Shown here piece after piece: positions 9,078-17,201 of a DNA stretch of 64,000 nt. The stretch is from assembly GCA_013153635.1 (NCBI GenBank), contig JAADDZ010000026.1, positions 56,652 to 120,651 of the forward strand. The letters run 5' to 3'. The notes below the pieces were generated by a model. The model was not told where the DNA came from, searched no databases, and worked only from the letters and a program-made list of their open reading frames with translations. Position 1 is the first letter of the stretch, and every line of letters begins with the position of its first letter. The DNA is from Aquificota bacterium. Its GTDB lineage: Bacteria; Aquificota; Aquificia; Aquificales; Hydrogenothermaceae. Both the position numbers and the translations under genes were made by a program.

Positions 9078-9688
9078 TAGACTACACACTTTTATTTTAT
9101 TTAACAGTTACTTACCTTATAACATCTATTCCTTTTGGATACATAGTAGGAAAAATCTTTGGTAAAGATGTTACAAAAGAAGGTAGCGGTAATATAGGAG
9201 CAACAAACGTAGCAAGAACCATAGGAAAAAAAGCGGGTATCTTGGTACTGATTTTAGATGCACTAAAAGGATACATACCTGTTTACTACGCTTACGATTA
9301 TTTCTTCTACGATACACGAGCAGTGATGCTTGTAGCTATTGTGGCAATCCTTGGACACTGCTTCTCAATATTTATGAAATTCAAAGGAGGAAAAGGTGTA
9401 GCAACAGGTTTTGGAGTACTTTTGGCACTTTCACCTCAAACAGCGTTAATAGTGTTTCTATTTTGGTTGGGAGTTTTCCTTGTATCTGGGTATGTATCTT
9501 TGGCGTCTATAATGGCATCTTCTATCTCTTGGGTAATACTTTTTTATATAGAAAAGGACATATATTTGGCTTTAGGAGCATTTATCGTATCTTTGATAAT
9601 CATTATAAAACATTCATCTAACATAGAAAGACTTATAAAAGGTACAGAAAACAGATTTTTATACAAAGCAAAAATCAAGGAGGATTAA
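9074..9688 (+). CDS. plsY: Glycerol-3-phosphate acyltransferase PlsY
   Basis: PlsY uses acyl-phosphate to acylate glycerol-3-phosphate, the first step of phospholipid synthesis, in the cytoplasmic membrane. The three family motifs are visible: SIPFGYIVGK, then GSGNIGATNVART with the catalytic serine, and FKGGKGVATGFG. The chain is about 200 residues and hydrophobic. I use the ATG at 9074, which overlaps the pgsA stop as ATGA. A TTG six bases earlier is also possible. Confidence 0.94.
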   Translation: MIDYTLLFYLTVTYLITSIPFGYIVGKIFGKDVTKEGSGNIGATNVARTIGKKAGILVLILDALKGYIPVYYAYDYFFYDTRAVMLVAIVAILGHCFSIFMKFKGGKGVATGFGVLLALSPQTALIVFLFWLGVFLVSGYVSLASIMASSISWVILFYIEKDIYLALGAFIVSLIIIIKHSSNIERLIKGTENRFLYKAKIKED

Positions 9689-9690
9689 GA

Positions 9691-11127
9691 TTGGTTAGAG
9701 TTAGATTCGCACCTAGCCCAACTGGTTATCTTCACGTTGGAAATGCTAGAACAGCTTTATTTAACTATCTATTTGCAAAACACAACAGAGGAAAGCTAAT
9801 CCTTAGAGTCGAAGACACAGACAAAGAACGTTCCAAAAAAGAGTATGAAGATATGCTTATAGAAGACCTAAAATGGCTTGGTATCCAATGGGACGAAGGT
9901 CCAGATGTTGGTGGAGAATATGCTCCATATAGGCAGTCTGAAAGATTAGATATATACAAAACATATATAGAAAAACTCTTAGAAACTGGACACGCATACT
10001 ACTGTTACTGTCTACCAGAAGAGTTAGAAAAAGAAAGACAAAAAGCTCTATCAGAAGGAAGACCCCCTAGGTACAGCGGAAAATGTAGACATCTAACCCC
10101 AGAAGAAAAAAAACGATATGAAGAAAAAGGTATAAAACCTGTAGTTAGATTCAAAGTTCCAGATGGAAGGACAATAATATTCGATGACCTTATAAGAGGT
10201 CATATAGAAATAAATGTAGATGAGTTTGGAGATTTTGTAATAGTAAGACAAGATGGAATGCCTACCTACAATTTTGTAGTGGTTGTAGATGACGCTTTAA
10301 TGAAAATATCTCATGTTATAAGAGGAGAAGACCACCTATCAAATACTCCAAAACAGATATTAATCTATGAAGCATTAGAGTTTCCAATACCAGAATTTGC
10401 CCACTTGCCAATAATATTAGGAGAAGATAGAAGTAAACTGTCTAAGAGACATGGGGCTGTATCTGTACGAGCATTTAAAGAAGAAGGGTATATGCCAGAA
10501 GCATTATTTAATTTTTTAGCCCTTCTTGGTTGGCACCCAAAAGAAGACAGAGAAATCCTATCAAAAGAAGAAATCATAAAAGAGTTCGATATTAAAGATG
10601 TACACAAGTCTCCAGCAGTCTTTGATAGAACAAAACTAAGATGGCTAAATGGAGTGTATATAAGGGAGATAATCTCTCTAGATGAGCTTACAAGAAGAGC
10701 TGAACCCTTTTTTAAAAAGTTTGGATACATAGCAGATTTTGAGTATTACAAAAAAGTTCTTAATGCTATAAGAGACAGTATAGAGACGCTAAGTGAGATA
10801 AAAGATAGGGCGCGTCCATTTTTCGTTCAGGAGTTCGAATTTGATGAAAAAACAAAAGAAGAGTTAAAAAGTGAAACCGCTTATAAAGTTATCCAAAAGT
10901 TTTATGAAAAAATAAAAGACAGAGACAGCCTAACAAGCCAAGATTTTAAAAAAATTATGAAAGAGATACAAAAAGAACTAGGAGTCAAAGGAAAACAGTT
11001 ATACCACCCGATAAGACTAGCATTAACAGGAGAACACTCTGGTGTAGGGTTAGACCTTCTGATTGATGTAATCGGTGTAGAGGAAGTAAAAGCCCGTATC
11101 AAAAGGGTTTTAGAGCTATTTGAATAA
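9691..11127 (+). CDS. gltX: Glutamyl-tRNA synthetase
   Basis: A class I synthetase that charges tRNA-Glu (and perhaps tRNA-Gln if the organism uses transamidation). The HIGH-type motif is APSPTGYLHVGNARTALFNY at residues 7-26 and the KMSKS-type motif is SKLSKRHG near residue 250. The 478-residue length matches bacterial GluRS. The TTG start has a strong AGGAGG upstream. It ends the plus-strand run that begins with murD. Confidence 0.96.
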   Translation: MVRVRFAPSPTGYLHVGNARTALFNYLFAKHNRGKLILRVEDTDKERSKKEYEDMLIEDLKWLGIQWDEGPDVGGEYAPYRQSERLDIYKTYIEKLLETGHAYYCYCLPEELEKERQKALSEGRPPRYSGKCRHLTPEEKKRYEEKGIKPVVRFKVPDGRTIIFDDLIRGHIEINVDEFGDFVIVRQDGMPTYNFVVVVDDALMKISHVIRGEDHLSNTPKQILIYEALEFPIPEFAHLPIILGEDRSKLSKRHGAVSVRAFKEEGYMPEALFNFLALLGWHPKEDREILSKEEIIKEFDIKDVHKSPAVFDRTKLRWLNGVYIREIISLDELTRRAEPFFKKFGYIADFEYYKKVLNAIRDSIETLSEIKDRARPFFVQEFEFDEKTKEELKSETAYKVIQKFYEKIKDRDSLTSQDFKKIMKEIQKELGVKGKQLYHPIRLALTGEHSGVGLDLLIDVIGVEEVKARIKRVLELFE

Positions 11128-11174
11128 AAAGTTATGAACTTTTGGAAGTGGTTATTAACTTTTTGTAAAAGTTA

Positions 11175-11201
11175 TTGACAATAAATTTTAGTTATTATAA
11201 A
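11175..11201 (+). promoter_or_regulatory. Putative sigma-70-type promoter of the C-rich RNA
   Basis: A perfect TTGACA at 11175-11180 is followed by TATAAA at 11196-11201, a 15-base spacer. TAAATT at 11198 would give 17 bases. It lies after the gltX stop and points to the C-rich segment. A start near 11208-11210 is predicted. The short spacer with the better -10 box is a weakness. Confidence 0.5.
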
Positions 11202-11208
11202 TTAATTA

Positions 11209-11266
11209 GAACCTCCCCCCTTCCCTCCCCCAAATCCTGGGGCCTCGCAATGAGGCCTCTTTTTTA
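11209..11266 (+). ncRNA. Candidate C-rich small RNA between gltX and pyrE
   Basis: This spacer stands out sharply: 33 of 50 bases in 11211-11260 are G or C, in a genome that looks about one third GC. From a promoter-like TTGACA/TATAAA, a transcript of about 58 bases would hold CCTCCCCCCTTCCCTCCCCC and then a strong terminator hairpin ending in a run of T. In AT-rich thermophiles, GC-rich spacers are a known sign of structured RNA. The single-stranded C/U tract resembles an anti-Shine-Dalgarno sequence, so it could bind G-rich ribosome-binding sites. An alternative is simply the 3' end of the gltX transcript. No known RNA family was recognised. Confidence 0.5.
11241..11266 (+). terminator. Rho-independent terminator after gltX / candidate RNA
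   Basis: The stem GGCCTC (11241-11246) pairs with GAGGCC (11252-11257) across the 5-base loop GCAAT and is followed by CTCTTTTTT. A competing CCCC/GGGG pairing (about 11227-11231 with 11239-11242) uses part of the same stem. The T run is on the plus strand only, so it does not terminate pyrE. Confidence 0.85.
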
Positions 11267-11278
11267 GAAATTTTAATC

Positions 11279-11836
11279 TTAGTAGTTATTATTATAATTA
11301 AGAAGTTGTGAAACTCTAAAAACTGGGTAAAATTCTAGACCTTCTTTTTTTATATTTTCAGCTCCCCCTTCTTCTCTATCAACAAGAGCGATTATACCTA
11401 AAACCTCTAAGCCACTTTCCTTTGCCACTTTTGCGGCTTTTAAACAAGAAGAAGCTGTAGTGACAACATCTTCTACAATAAAAACCTTCTCTCCTTTTTT
11501 AATATTTCCTTCTATCTGTTTTCCTGTTCCATGTTTTTTAGGTTCTTTTCTTACAATAAATGGCTTTATAGGTTTATTCCTTATGTAAGATACTATAGCA
11601 GTAGCATAAGATATTGGGTCTGCTCCTAAAGTAAGACCTCCTATAGCATCTGGATTCTTTTCTTTCACCATATCAAAAATGACATTACCAATGATATATC
11701 CCCCTTGTGAATCTAATGTAACTGTTCTAAGGTCAAGATAATATGTGCTAAGCTTTCCAGAGGAAAGCTTGAATATAGGTTTATCTGAAACCTTTAAAGC
11801 TCTCTCTAAAATAAGCTTTTTTAACTCTTCTTTCAT
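11279..11836 (-). CDS. pyrE: Orotate phosphoribosyltransferase
   Basis: PyrE joins orotate and PRPP to form orotidine 5'-phosphate in pyrimidine synthesis. The PRPP-binding motif is VFIVEDVVTTASS, with FKLSSGKLSTYYLDLRT near the N-terminus and PFIVRKEPKKHGTGKQIEG as the flexible catalytic loop. The product is 185 residues. Two adjacent ATG codons follow AGGAGA; I use the inner one for better spacing. An upstream in-frame start would extend the protein by ten non-conserved residues. It is divergent from asd and convergent with gltX. Confidence 0.93.
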   Translation of the reverse strand: MKEELKKLILERALKVSDKPIFKLSSGKLSTYYLDLRTVTLDSQGGYIIGNVIFDMVKEKNPDAIGGLTLGADPISYATAIVSYIRNKPIKPFIVRKEPKKHGTGKQIEGNIKKGEKVFIVEDVVTTASSCLKAAKVAKESGLEVLGIIALVDREEGGAENIKKEGLEFYPVFRVSQLLNYNNNY

Positions 11837-11866
11837 CATTCTCTCCTTTTGTATTGATAAAACCAA

Positions 11867-11872
11867 TATAAT
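11867..11872 (+). promoter_or_regulatory. Putative -10 box of asd
   Basis: A perfect TATAAT sits 29 bases before the asd ATG. It abuts the oppositely oriented -10 box of pyrE. No convincing -35 is seen. Confidence 0.45.
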
Positions 11873-11878
11873 ATTATA
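11873..11878 (-). promoter_or_regulatory. Putative -10 box of pyrE
   Basis: On the minus strand this reads TATAAT, placing a start near 11866 and a leader of about 30 bases that contains AGGAGA. It lies next to the asd -10 box, so the two promoters would compete for polymerase. Confidence 0.45.
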
Positions 11879-11901
11879 AAAGCTACTAACGGAGGATTTT
11901 A

Positions 11902-12915
11902 ATGAAGCTTTATAATGTGGCTATTTTAGGAGCTACTGGAGCTGTAGGACAAACGATGCTTAAAGTACTAGAAGAAAGAAATTTTCCTATAGGTAAACTA
12001 AAGCTCCTTGCCTCTAAGCAGTCAGCAGGAAAAGAAATAAACTTCAAAGGAGATACCTATACAGTAGAACCAGTAAGTAGTGAATCCTTTGAAGGTATAG
12101 ATATAGCCCTATTTTCAGCAGGCTCTACAAGGAGCAAAACATGGGCTCCAATAGCTGTAGAGAAAGGAGCGGTAGTTATAGATAACAGTTCAGCTTTTAG
12201 AATGGAGCCTCAAGTCCCTCTAGTAGTACCAGAAGTAAATCCTGAAGATGTTAAAAACCATCAAGGAATAATAGCAAACCCTAACTGTTCTACTATTCAG
12301 ATGGTAGTAGCTTTGTATCCAATACACAGAAAAAAAACGATTAAAAGAGTAATAGTATCTACATATCAAGCTGTATCTGGAGCTGGAGCAAAAGCTATAG
12401 AAGACTTACAAAAAGAAGTGAAGGCTAGATTTGAGGGAGAACACTACACCCCACAAGCTCTTCCAGCTAGTATAGCTTTTAATGTCATTCCAAGGATAGA
12501 TATATTTTTAGAGAATGACTACACAAAAGAAGAGATGAAAATGCTAAATGAAACACGAAAAATCATGCATGCTCCAGACATAAAGGTTTCTGCTACTTGT
12601 GTTCGAGTCCCTGTATTTATAGGGCATAGTGAAAGTGTAACAATAGAAACCCAAGAACCTATAACCCCTCAAGAAGCAAAACAGATTTTGTCTTCTGCTC
12701 CGGGAATAATTATGGAAGATGACCCTAAAAATAATGTATATCCTATGCCTATAGATGTGGAAGGCAAAGATGATGTTTTTGTAGGTAGAATCCGAAAAGA
12801 TTTGGCTTTTGATAATGGGTTGTCTATGTGGGTTGTGGCAGATAACCTAAGAAAAGGTGCGGCTACAAACGCTGTACAAATAGCACAGCTACTCGTTGAT
12901 TATGGTCTTGTTTAA
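11902..12915 (+). CDS. asd: Aspartate-semialdehyde dehydrogenase
   Basis: Asd reduces aspartyl-phosphate to the semialdehyde for lysine/DAP, threonine and methionine synthesis. The NADP-binding N-terminus is VAILGATGAVGQ. The catalytic cysteine lies in NPNCSTIQ (about residue 130), with VVSTYQAVSGAG following. The active-site histidine region is FIGHSESV. Its 337 residues are typical. It has GGAGG before the ATG and is followed 12 bases later by a cyclophilin gene. Confidence 0.96.
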   Translation: MKLYNVAILGATGAVGQTMLKVLEERNFPIGKLKLLASKQSAGKEINFKGDTYTVEPVSSESFEGIDIALFSAGSTRSKTWAPIAVEKGAVVIDNSSAFRMEPQVPLVVPEVNPEDVKNHQGIIANPNCSTIQMVVALYPIHRKKTIKRVIVSTYQAVSGAGAKAIEDLQKEVKARFEGEHYTPQALPASIAFNVIPRIDIFLENDYTKEEMKMLNETRKIMHAPDIKVSATCVRVPVFIGHSESVTIETQEPITPQEAKQILSSAPGIIMEDDPKNNVYPMPIDVEGKDDVFVGRIRKDLAFDNGLSMWVVADNLRKGAATNAVQIAQLLVDYGLV

Positions 12916-12927
12916 GGAGGTAAGAAT

Positions 12928-13509
12928 ATGAAGTTTTTAATTGGTATGTTTGCAGTTTTGTTTATGTTTTTCAATACTTTTGCAGAAGAAAAAAACCCAG
13001 TAGTTTTATTAAAAACTAATTTAGGTGAGATTTATATAGAGCTGTATCCAAAAAAAGCTCCAAAAACTGTAAAACAATTCTTAAGATATGTCAAAGAAGG
13101 GTTTTACGATGGTTTAATATTTCACAGAGTCATACCTAACTTTGTAATCCAAGCTGGAGGATTTGATAAAAACTTTAAATACCGGGAACCAAAATATCCT
13201 CCTATACCAAATGAAGCTGATAATGGTCTGAAAAACCTTAGAGGAACTGTAGCTATGGCAAGGTCTTCAGACCCTCACAGTGCAAATGCCCAATTTTTTA
13301 TAAACCTAAAGGACAACCATTTCTTGGATTTTAAAAGCAAAACACCTCAAGGTTGGGGATATACAGTCTTTGGAAAAGTAATAAAAGGAATGGAAGTAGT
13401 AGACAAAATAGCCAAGATACCTACAAAAACAGCTATAACTCCTTATGGTTATATGAGAGACGTACCTACCAAGCCAGTGGTTATAGAAAAAGCTGTAATT
13501 TTAAAATGA
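12928..13509 (+). CDS. Periplasmic peptidyl-prolyl cis-trans isomerase, cyclophilin type
   Basis: A cyclophilin of 193 residues that speeds proline isomerisation during folding. An N-terminal signal peptide is visible (MKFLIGMFAVLFMFFNTFAEE), so it acts in the periplasm. The cyclophilin core follows with FYDGLIFHRVIPNFVIQAG, RGTVAMARSSDPHSANAQFF and GYTVFGKVIKGMEVVDKI. It has a strong AAGGAGG site and follows asd closely. It overlaps the endonuclease V gene by 4 bases (ATGA). Confidence 0.93.
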   Translation: MKFLIGMFAVLFMFFNTFAEEKNPVVLLKTNLGEIYIELYPKKAPKTVKQFLRYVKEGFYDGLIFHRVIPNFVIQAGGFDKNFKYREPKYPPIPNEADNGLKNLRGTVAMARSSDPHSANAQFFINLKDNHFLDFKSKTPQGWGYTVFGKVIKGMEVVDKIAKIPTKTAITPYGYMRDVPTKPVVIEKAVILK

Positions 13510-14207
13510 TGAAACCTGAAAATATAGACATTAAAGATTTAGAAAAAGAACAGATAAGACTCTCTTCAAAAATAAATCTTAAAGATAAGATTCCTCCACA
13601 GAAAGTAAAACTTGTAGCTGGTGTAGATGTAACTTTTACAAATATCTGGACTAACCCAACTACTAGTATTGCATGTATAACTGTATTTGATATAGATACT
13701 TTTGAGCTAAAAGATATTGTTTATGCTGAAAAGAAGATAGATTTTCCCTATATACCTACCTTTTTGGCATACAGGGAGCTTCCTGTTATATTAGAAGCTT
13801 ATAAAAAACTCAAGATAAAACCAGACGTTTTCCTTATCGATGGTCAAGGTATTCTTCACCCTAGAATGATGGGAATAGCATCTCATTTTGGTGTTGTTAC
13901 AGACGAAGTATCTGTAGGAGTCGCAAAATCGAAACTTGTAGGGAATTTTAAAGAGCCTGAAAACAAAAAATTTTCAGCTAAGCCTATCTACATAGATAAA
14001 CAGTTAAGAGGTTATGCAGTTAGAACAAGAAAAAACTCAAAACCTCTCTTTATCTCTCCGGGGAATAATATATCTGTAGACAGCGCTGTAAAAGTAGCTA
14101 TCCGTTCTATAAAAGGTGACTATAAACTCCCTGAACCTATACGAACTGCTCATAACTCTCTTCAAGAGTATAGAAAAAATCTTTTGAAGAAAAAGTATAA
14201 ATCGTAA
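13506..14207 (+). CDS. nfi: Endonuclease V (deoxyinosine 3'-endonuclease)
   Basis: Endonuclease V nicks DNA one base 3' of deoxyinosine, the product of adenine deamination, a common damage in hot environments. Catalytic motifs are in place: AGVDVTF (Asp), YIPTFLAYRELP (Glu) and FLIDGQGILHPRMMGIASHF (Asp). GVAKSKL follows. The product is 233 residues, the family norm. A longer frame from 13353 overlaps the cyclophilin out of frame and is not conserved, so I start at the ATG that overlaps the cyclophilin stop. Confidence 0.93.
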   Translation: MMKPENIDIKDLEKEQIRLSSKINLKDKIPPQKVKLVAGVDVTFTNIWTNPTTSIACITVFDIDTFELKDIVYAEKKIDFPYIPTFLAYRELPVILEAYKKLKIKPDVFLIDGQGILHPRMMGIASHFGVVTDEVSVGVAKSKLVGNFKEPENKKFSAKPIYIDKQLRGYAVRTRKNSKPLFISPGNNISVDSAVKVAIRSIKGDYKLPEPIRTAHNSLQEYRKNLLKKKYKS

Positions 14208-14215
14208 CAGTAAAA

Positions 14216-15802
14216 TTATTGTTTTATTAGTTTGTTTGCTAGCTGAATAGAGCTTTCGTCTATACTTCCGCTAAGCATTCGTGCTATCTCTTTCCTTTTT
14301 TCTTCTAATGAAAGCTCTTTAACCACAGCTATAGTTTCTTTTGGGTGTGTTAATTTATCTACATAGATATGTTTATCTGCTACTGCGGCTACTTGTGGTA
14401 GATGGGTAATAAGTATCACTTGGAATTTAGATGCAAGAGACTTTAGTTTGTCAGCCATAAGGATTCCTGTTTTTCCACCTATGCCTGTATCAATCTCATC
14501 AAAAATCATACAGTCTACAGATTGACCAGATACTAATTTTAGGGCAAGGGCTAGTCTAGATATTTCACCTCCAGATGCAGTCTCATCTATAGGCTTTGGC
14601 TCAAAACCGGGATTGGCAGAGAATAAGAATAATATCCTATCTTTTCCGTACTGGTCTAATGGTTTTTCTTCGATTAAAACTTTAAAAATGCTATTTTTTA
14701 GTGCTAAATCTTTTAGATGTTCATTTATCTGCTTACTAAATTTTGAGGAAGCTTCTTTTCTTTTTTTAGAGATTTTTTCAGCTAATTCAACTACTTTTTC
14801 GTATACTTTTTTTCTTTTTTCTTCTATTATTGGAAGTCGCTCTTCTAAGTTCTCTAAAGCAGAGATTCTATTTTGAATTTGGTCTATTAACTGTATTAAA
14901 CCTTTTTCATCTGTATTATACTTCTTCTCTAACCAATTGATAGTATCTAGCCTTGATTCTATAAATTCTAATTCCTTTGGGTCTACCTCTATCTCTATCT
15001 TTGATAAAGAGTAGGATACATCAGATAGTATAGATAGGGCAGTATCAAGGTTTTCTAGTATTTGTTTTATATCTCCGCTAACGTTGGAAATTTTTTCGAG
15101 AAGTTTTTTTACTGAAGAGATTTGGATATTTACACTTTTTTCATCTTCTTCTAAGAGATGAAGGGCAGAGTATATATTCTCTTTTATAAAGTTTATGTTA
15201 GATAGATATTCGTACCTTTTCTCTAACTCTTCTTTCTCTCCTTCTTTTAAAGATGCAGACTCTAGTTCATTAAGCTGAAATTTTAGTATATCAAGCTCTT
15301 TTAGGCTGTTTATCTGCTGATTTTTAATATCTTCCTCTTCTTTTAGCAACTTTTTATACTCATTGTACAGCTCGCTATACCTATCTAAAAGAGGTTTTAT
15401 CTGGGCAAAACTATCTAGTATCTGTCTGTTAAACTCTTTTTTTAATAGTTTTTGCTGATGGTGCTGGCTGTGTAGCTCTATTATGTTTGAAGTAGCTTCT
15501 TTTAGAGTAGATAAAGTAGCTCTTCTACCGTTTATATAGTAGACATTTTTCCCATTTTTAACCTGCCTTGCCACGATAAGGGTACTGTCTTCTGCATACT
15601 CATTTTCTACATTGTCAAACACAAGCTCTACATAGTCTCCCTCTTCAAATTTACCTCTTTCTCCTAAGGCAAACAAGATAGCATCTATAATCAAAGATTT
15701 ACCTGCTCCTGTTTCCCCTGTTATAACATTTAGTTTTTCTGAAAAGGAGACTTCTATATCTTTAAAATATAAAAATTTTTTTATGAAAATCTGTGAAAGC
15801 AT
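14216..15802 (-). CDS. recN: DNA repair protein RecN
   Basis: An SMC-like ATPase involved in double-strand break repair. The Walker A motif NVITGETGAGKSLIIDAI is at about residues 25-42. A long coiled-coil region (about 130-350) follows, then the ABC signature TASGGEISRLALAL and Walker B MIFDEIDTGIGGKTG near residues 430-440. At 528 residues it is slightly shorter than typical RecN (about 550). It is convergent with nfi and divergent from fabL. Confidence 0.95.
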   Translation of the reverse strand: MLSQIFIKKFLYFKDIEVSFSEKLNVITGETGAGKSLIIDAILFALGERGKFEEGDYVELVFDNVENEYAEDSTLIVARQVKNGKNVYYINGRRATLSTLKEATSNIIELHSQHHQQKLLKKEFNRQILDSFAQIKPLLDRYSELYNEYKKLLKEEEDIKNQQINSLKELDILKFQLNELESASLKEGEKEELEKRYEYLSNINFIKENIYSALHLLEEDEKSVNIQISSVKKLLEKISNVSGDIKQILENLDTALSILSDVSYSLSKIEIEVDPKELEFIESRLDTINWLEKKYNTDEKGLIQLIDQIQNRISALENLEERLPIIEEKRKKVYEKVVELAEKISKKRKEASSKFSKQINEHLKDLALKNSIFKVLIEEKPLDQYGKDRILFLFSANPGFEPKPIDETASGGEISRLALALKLVSGQSVDCMIFDEIDTGIGGKTGILMADKLKSLASKFQVILITHLPQVAAVADKHIYVDKLTHPKETIAVVKELSLEEKRKEIARMLSGSIDESSIQLANKLIKQ

Positions 15803-15885
15803 CTTTCCTGTTGTTTTCCCGATTTTAAAAATTTTGATTTAAGATAAAGATTTTACCATTTTTTTTATAAAAACTATAATTTTGG

Positions 15886-15891
15886 TATAAT
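15886..15891 (+). promoter_or_regulatory. Putative -10 box of fabL
   Basis: A perfect TATAAT lies 31 bases before the chosen fabL ATG, in GGTATAATG. The -35 position at 17 bases (TTTATA) is poor. It is embedded in GGTA-N7-TACC, a short inverted repeat. Confidence 0.45.
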
Positions 15892-15921
15892 GTTTACCAA
15901 AAAAATAACAAGGAGAACTTG

Positions 15922-16713
15922 ATGGACAAAGTGTTAGAGGGGAAGTTAGCTTTTATAACAGGAGGAAGCAGAGGGATAGGCAAAGCAGTGGCTCTCAAAC
16001 TTGCAGACTGGGGAGCTGATGTAATAATAAACTATTACAAAAATAAGGAAAAAGCTGACCAAGTAATTAAAGAGATAGAAGCAAAAGGAAGAAAAGGTTA
16101 TGCGATTCAAGGAGATTTTGGGAAAAAAGAAGACATAGATAGAGTCTTTGAGGAGATTAAAGATAAGTTTGGATATTTGGACATCTTTGTAAGTAATGCT
16201 GTTGCTTCAGGTAGAGAGGTGGTTGGAGGATTTGCACCTTTTTTAAAACTAAGAGAAAAAGGTACAGATAGGATATTTAACATAACGGTAAAAGGTTTTA
16301 TTTGGTCTGCACAAAAAGCGGTACCTTTGATGAAAGATAGGAAGGGTAAAATTATAGCTATCTCTTCCACAGGGACAAAAGACTACATGCCTTATTACGC
16401 TATTCATGCGGCGGCTAAATCTGCTCTAGAGGCACTCGTAAGGTACTTAGCTGTAGAGGTTGGTCCTATGGGTATTAATGTGAATACTGTATCTGGAGGT
16501 CCTGTTGATACAGAAGCTCTTCAGCTTTTTCCTGATTATGAGCTTATCAAAGAAAGAGTATCCAAAATGACTCCGTTAGGCAGATTTGGTACTGCTGAAG
16601 ATTTGGCTAATGTTGTAGCTTTACTGTGTCTTCCTGAAGCTGAATGGATTCAAGGGCAGACTATCGTTGTTGACGGTGGGTTATCTCTTATAAGGGGAAC
16701 TAAAGAGAGTTAA
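15922..16713 (+). CDS. fabL: Enoyl-[acyl-carrier-protein] reductase, FabL type (SDR)
   Basis: A short-chain dehydrogenase of 263 residues that probably carries out the last reduction of fatty-acid elongation. The NADPH-binding motif FITGGSRGIGKAVAL is at the N-terminus. The FabL-like features are SNAVASGREV, the spaced tyrosine-lysine region YYAIHAAAKSALEALVRYLA, NTVSGGPVDTEALQLFP and GQTIVVDGGLSL. These match FabL of Bacillus closely from memory, better than FabI or FabG. ATG follows AGGAG; a TTG three bases earlier is less likely. It overlaps the convergent unknown gene by 4 bases. A FabG-like ketoreductase is the main alternative. Confidence 0.82.
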   Translation: MDKVLEGKLAFITGGSRGIGKAVALKLADWGADVIINYYKNKEKADQVIKEIEAKGRKGYAIQGDFGKKEDIDRVFEEIKDKFGYLDIFVSNAVASGREVVGGFAPFLKLREKGTDRIFNITVKGFIWSAQKAVPLMKDRKGKIIAISSTGTKDYMPYYAIHAAAKSALEALVRYLAVEVGPMGINVNTVSGGPVDTEALQLFPDYELIKERVSKMTPLGRFGTAEDLANVVALLCLPEAEWIQGQTIVVDGGLSLIRGTKES

Positions 16714-17201
16714 TGCTCTTTTTGTGATTCTTTTATAAGCTTTTGCACGTATCCAAAACTCATATTTAGGTCTTGCATAGAGTCTATAATGTCTGGATAG
16801 AAAAATTTTAGTTTATCTGGTTTGTCTATTAGTTCATCTAAAAGTATCAAGTTCTCCCCAAGATGGTCTATTATATGTTTTTTTCCGATTTTAAAATCGT
16901 ACATCAGTATTTCTAAATTTTTTTCTATAGAGGGGAAGGAAAATATTATCCACGAAAGCATCTCTGATGATAGTATACATACATCTCGTATAAGATTTGG
17001 ATTTTTTGTCTCTTTTAGATGTTTGAAAAGGTTTGTTGTTTTATCAAAGCCTTCTACTAGGTAGTCAAAGATAAATATACTGTCTTTATAAGTTATAAAT
17101 TGTTTATCTTTTATGTACTCATCTATCTTTTGTCTTTTAGAAAAAAGAAAAAACTCTAAATCACTTATTAGATACTCTAGATATGTATTATTTTCCTTCA
17201 T
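16710..17201 (-). CDS. Unknown helical protein, coupled to the sigma-28 gene
   Basis: A 163-residue protein of a family I do not recognise. It has no signal peptide or membrane segment and looks mostly helical, with acidic and aromatic residues such as SSEMLSWIIFSFPSIEKNL and a C-terminal IDSMQDLNMSFGYVQKLI. Its ATG lies 14 bases before the end of the upstream sigma-28 gene, so the two are probably translated together. This arrangement suggests a partner or regulator of the sigma factor, for example an anti-sigma role, but nothing in the sequence proves it. No FlgM similarity is visible. Confidence 0.8.
   Translation of the reverse strand: MKENNTYLEYLISDLEFFLFSKRQKIDEYIKDKQFITYKDSIFIFDYLVEGFDKTTNLFKHLKETKNPNLIRDVCILSSEMLSWIIFSFPSIEKNLEILMYDFKIGKKHIIDHLGENLILLDELIDKPDKLKFFYPDIIDSMQDLNMSFGYVQKLIKESQKEH

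Noticed and set aside
11211-11231. G-quadruplex on the minus strand opposite the C-rich tract
   Set aside because: G runs are present (GGGGG, GGG, GGGGGG, GG), but one run is only GG and it is downstream of pyrE; the RNA explanation on the plus strand is better supported.
11128-11278. tRNA gene in the gltX-pyrE gap
   Set aside because: No cloverleaf or T-arm sequence; the GC-rich part is too short.
13353-13505. Extended N-terminus for endonuclease V
   Set aside because: It overlaps the cyclophilin gene in another frame and shows no conserved pattern; the family starts at about 13506.
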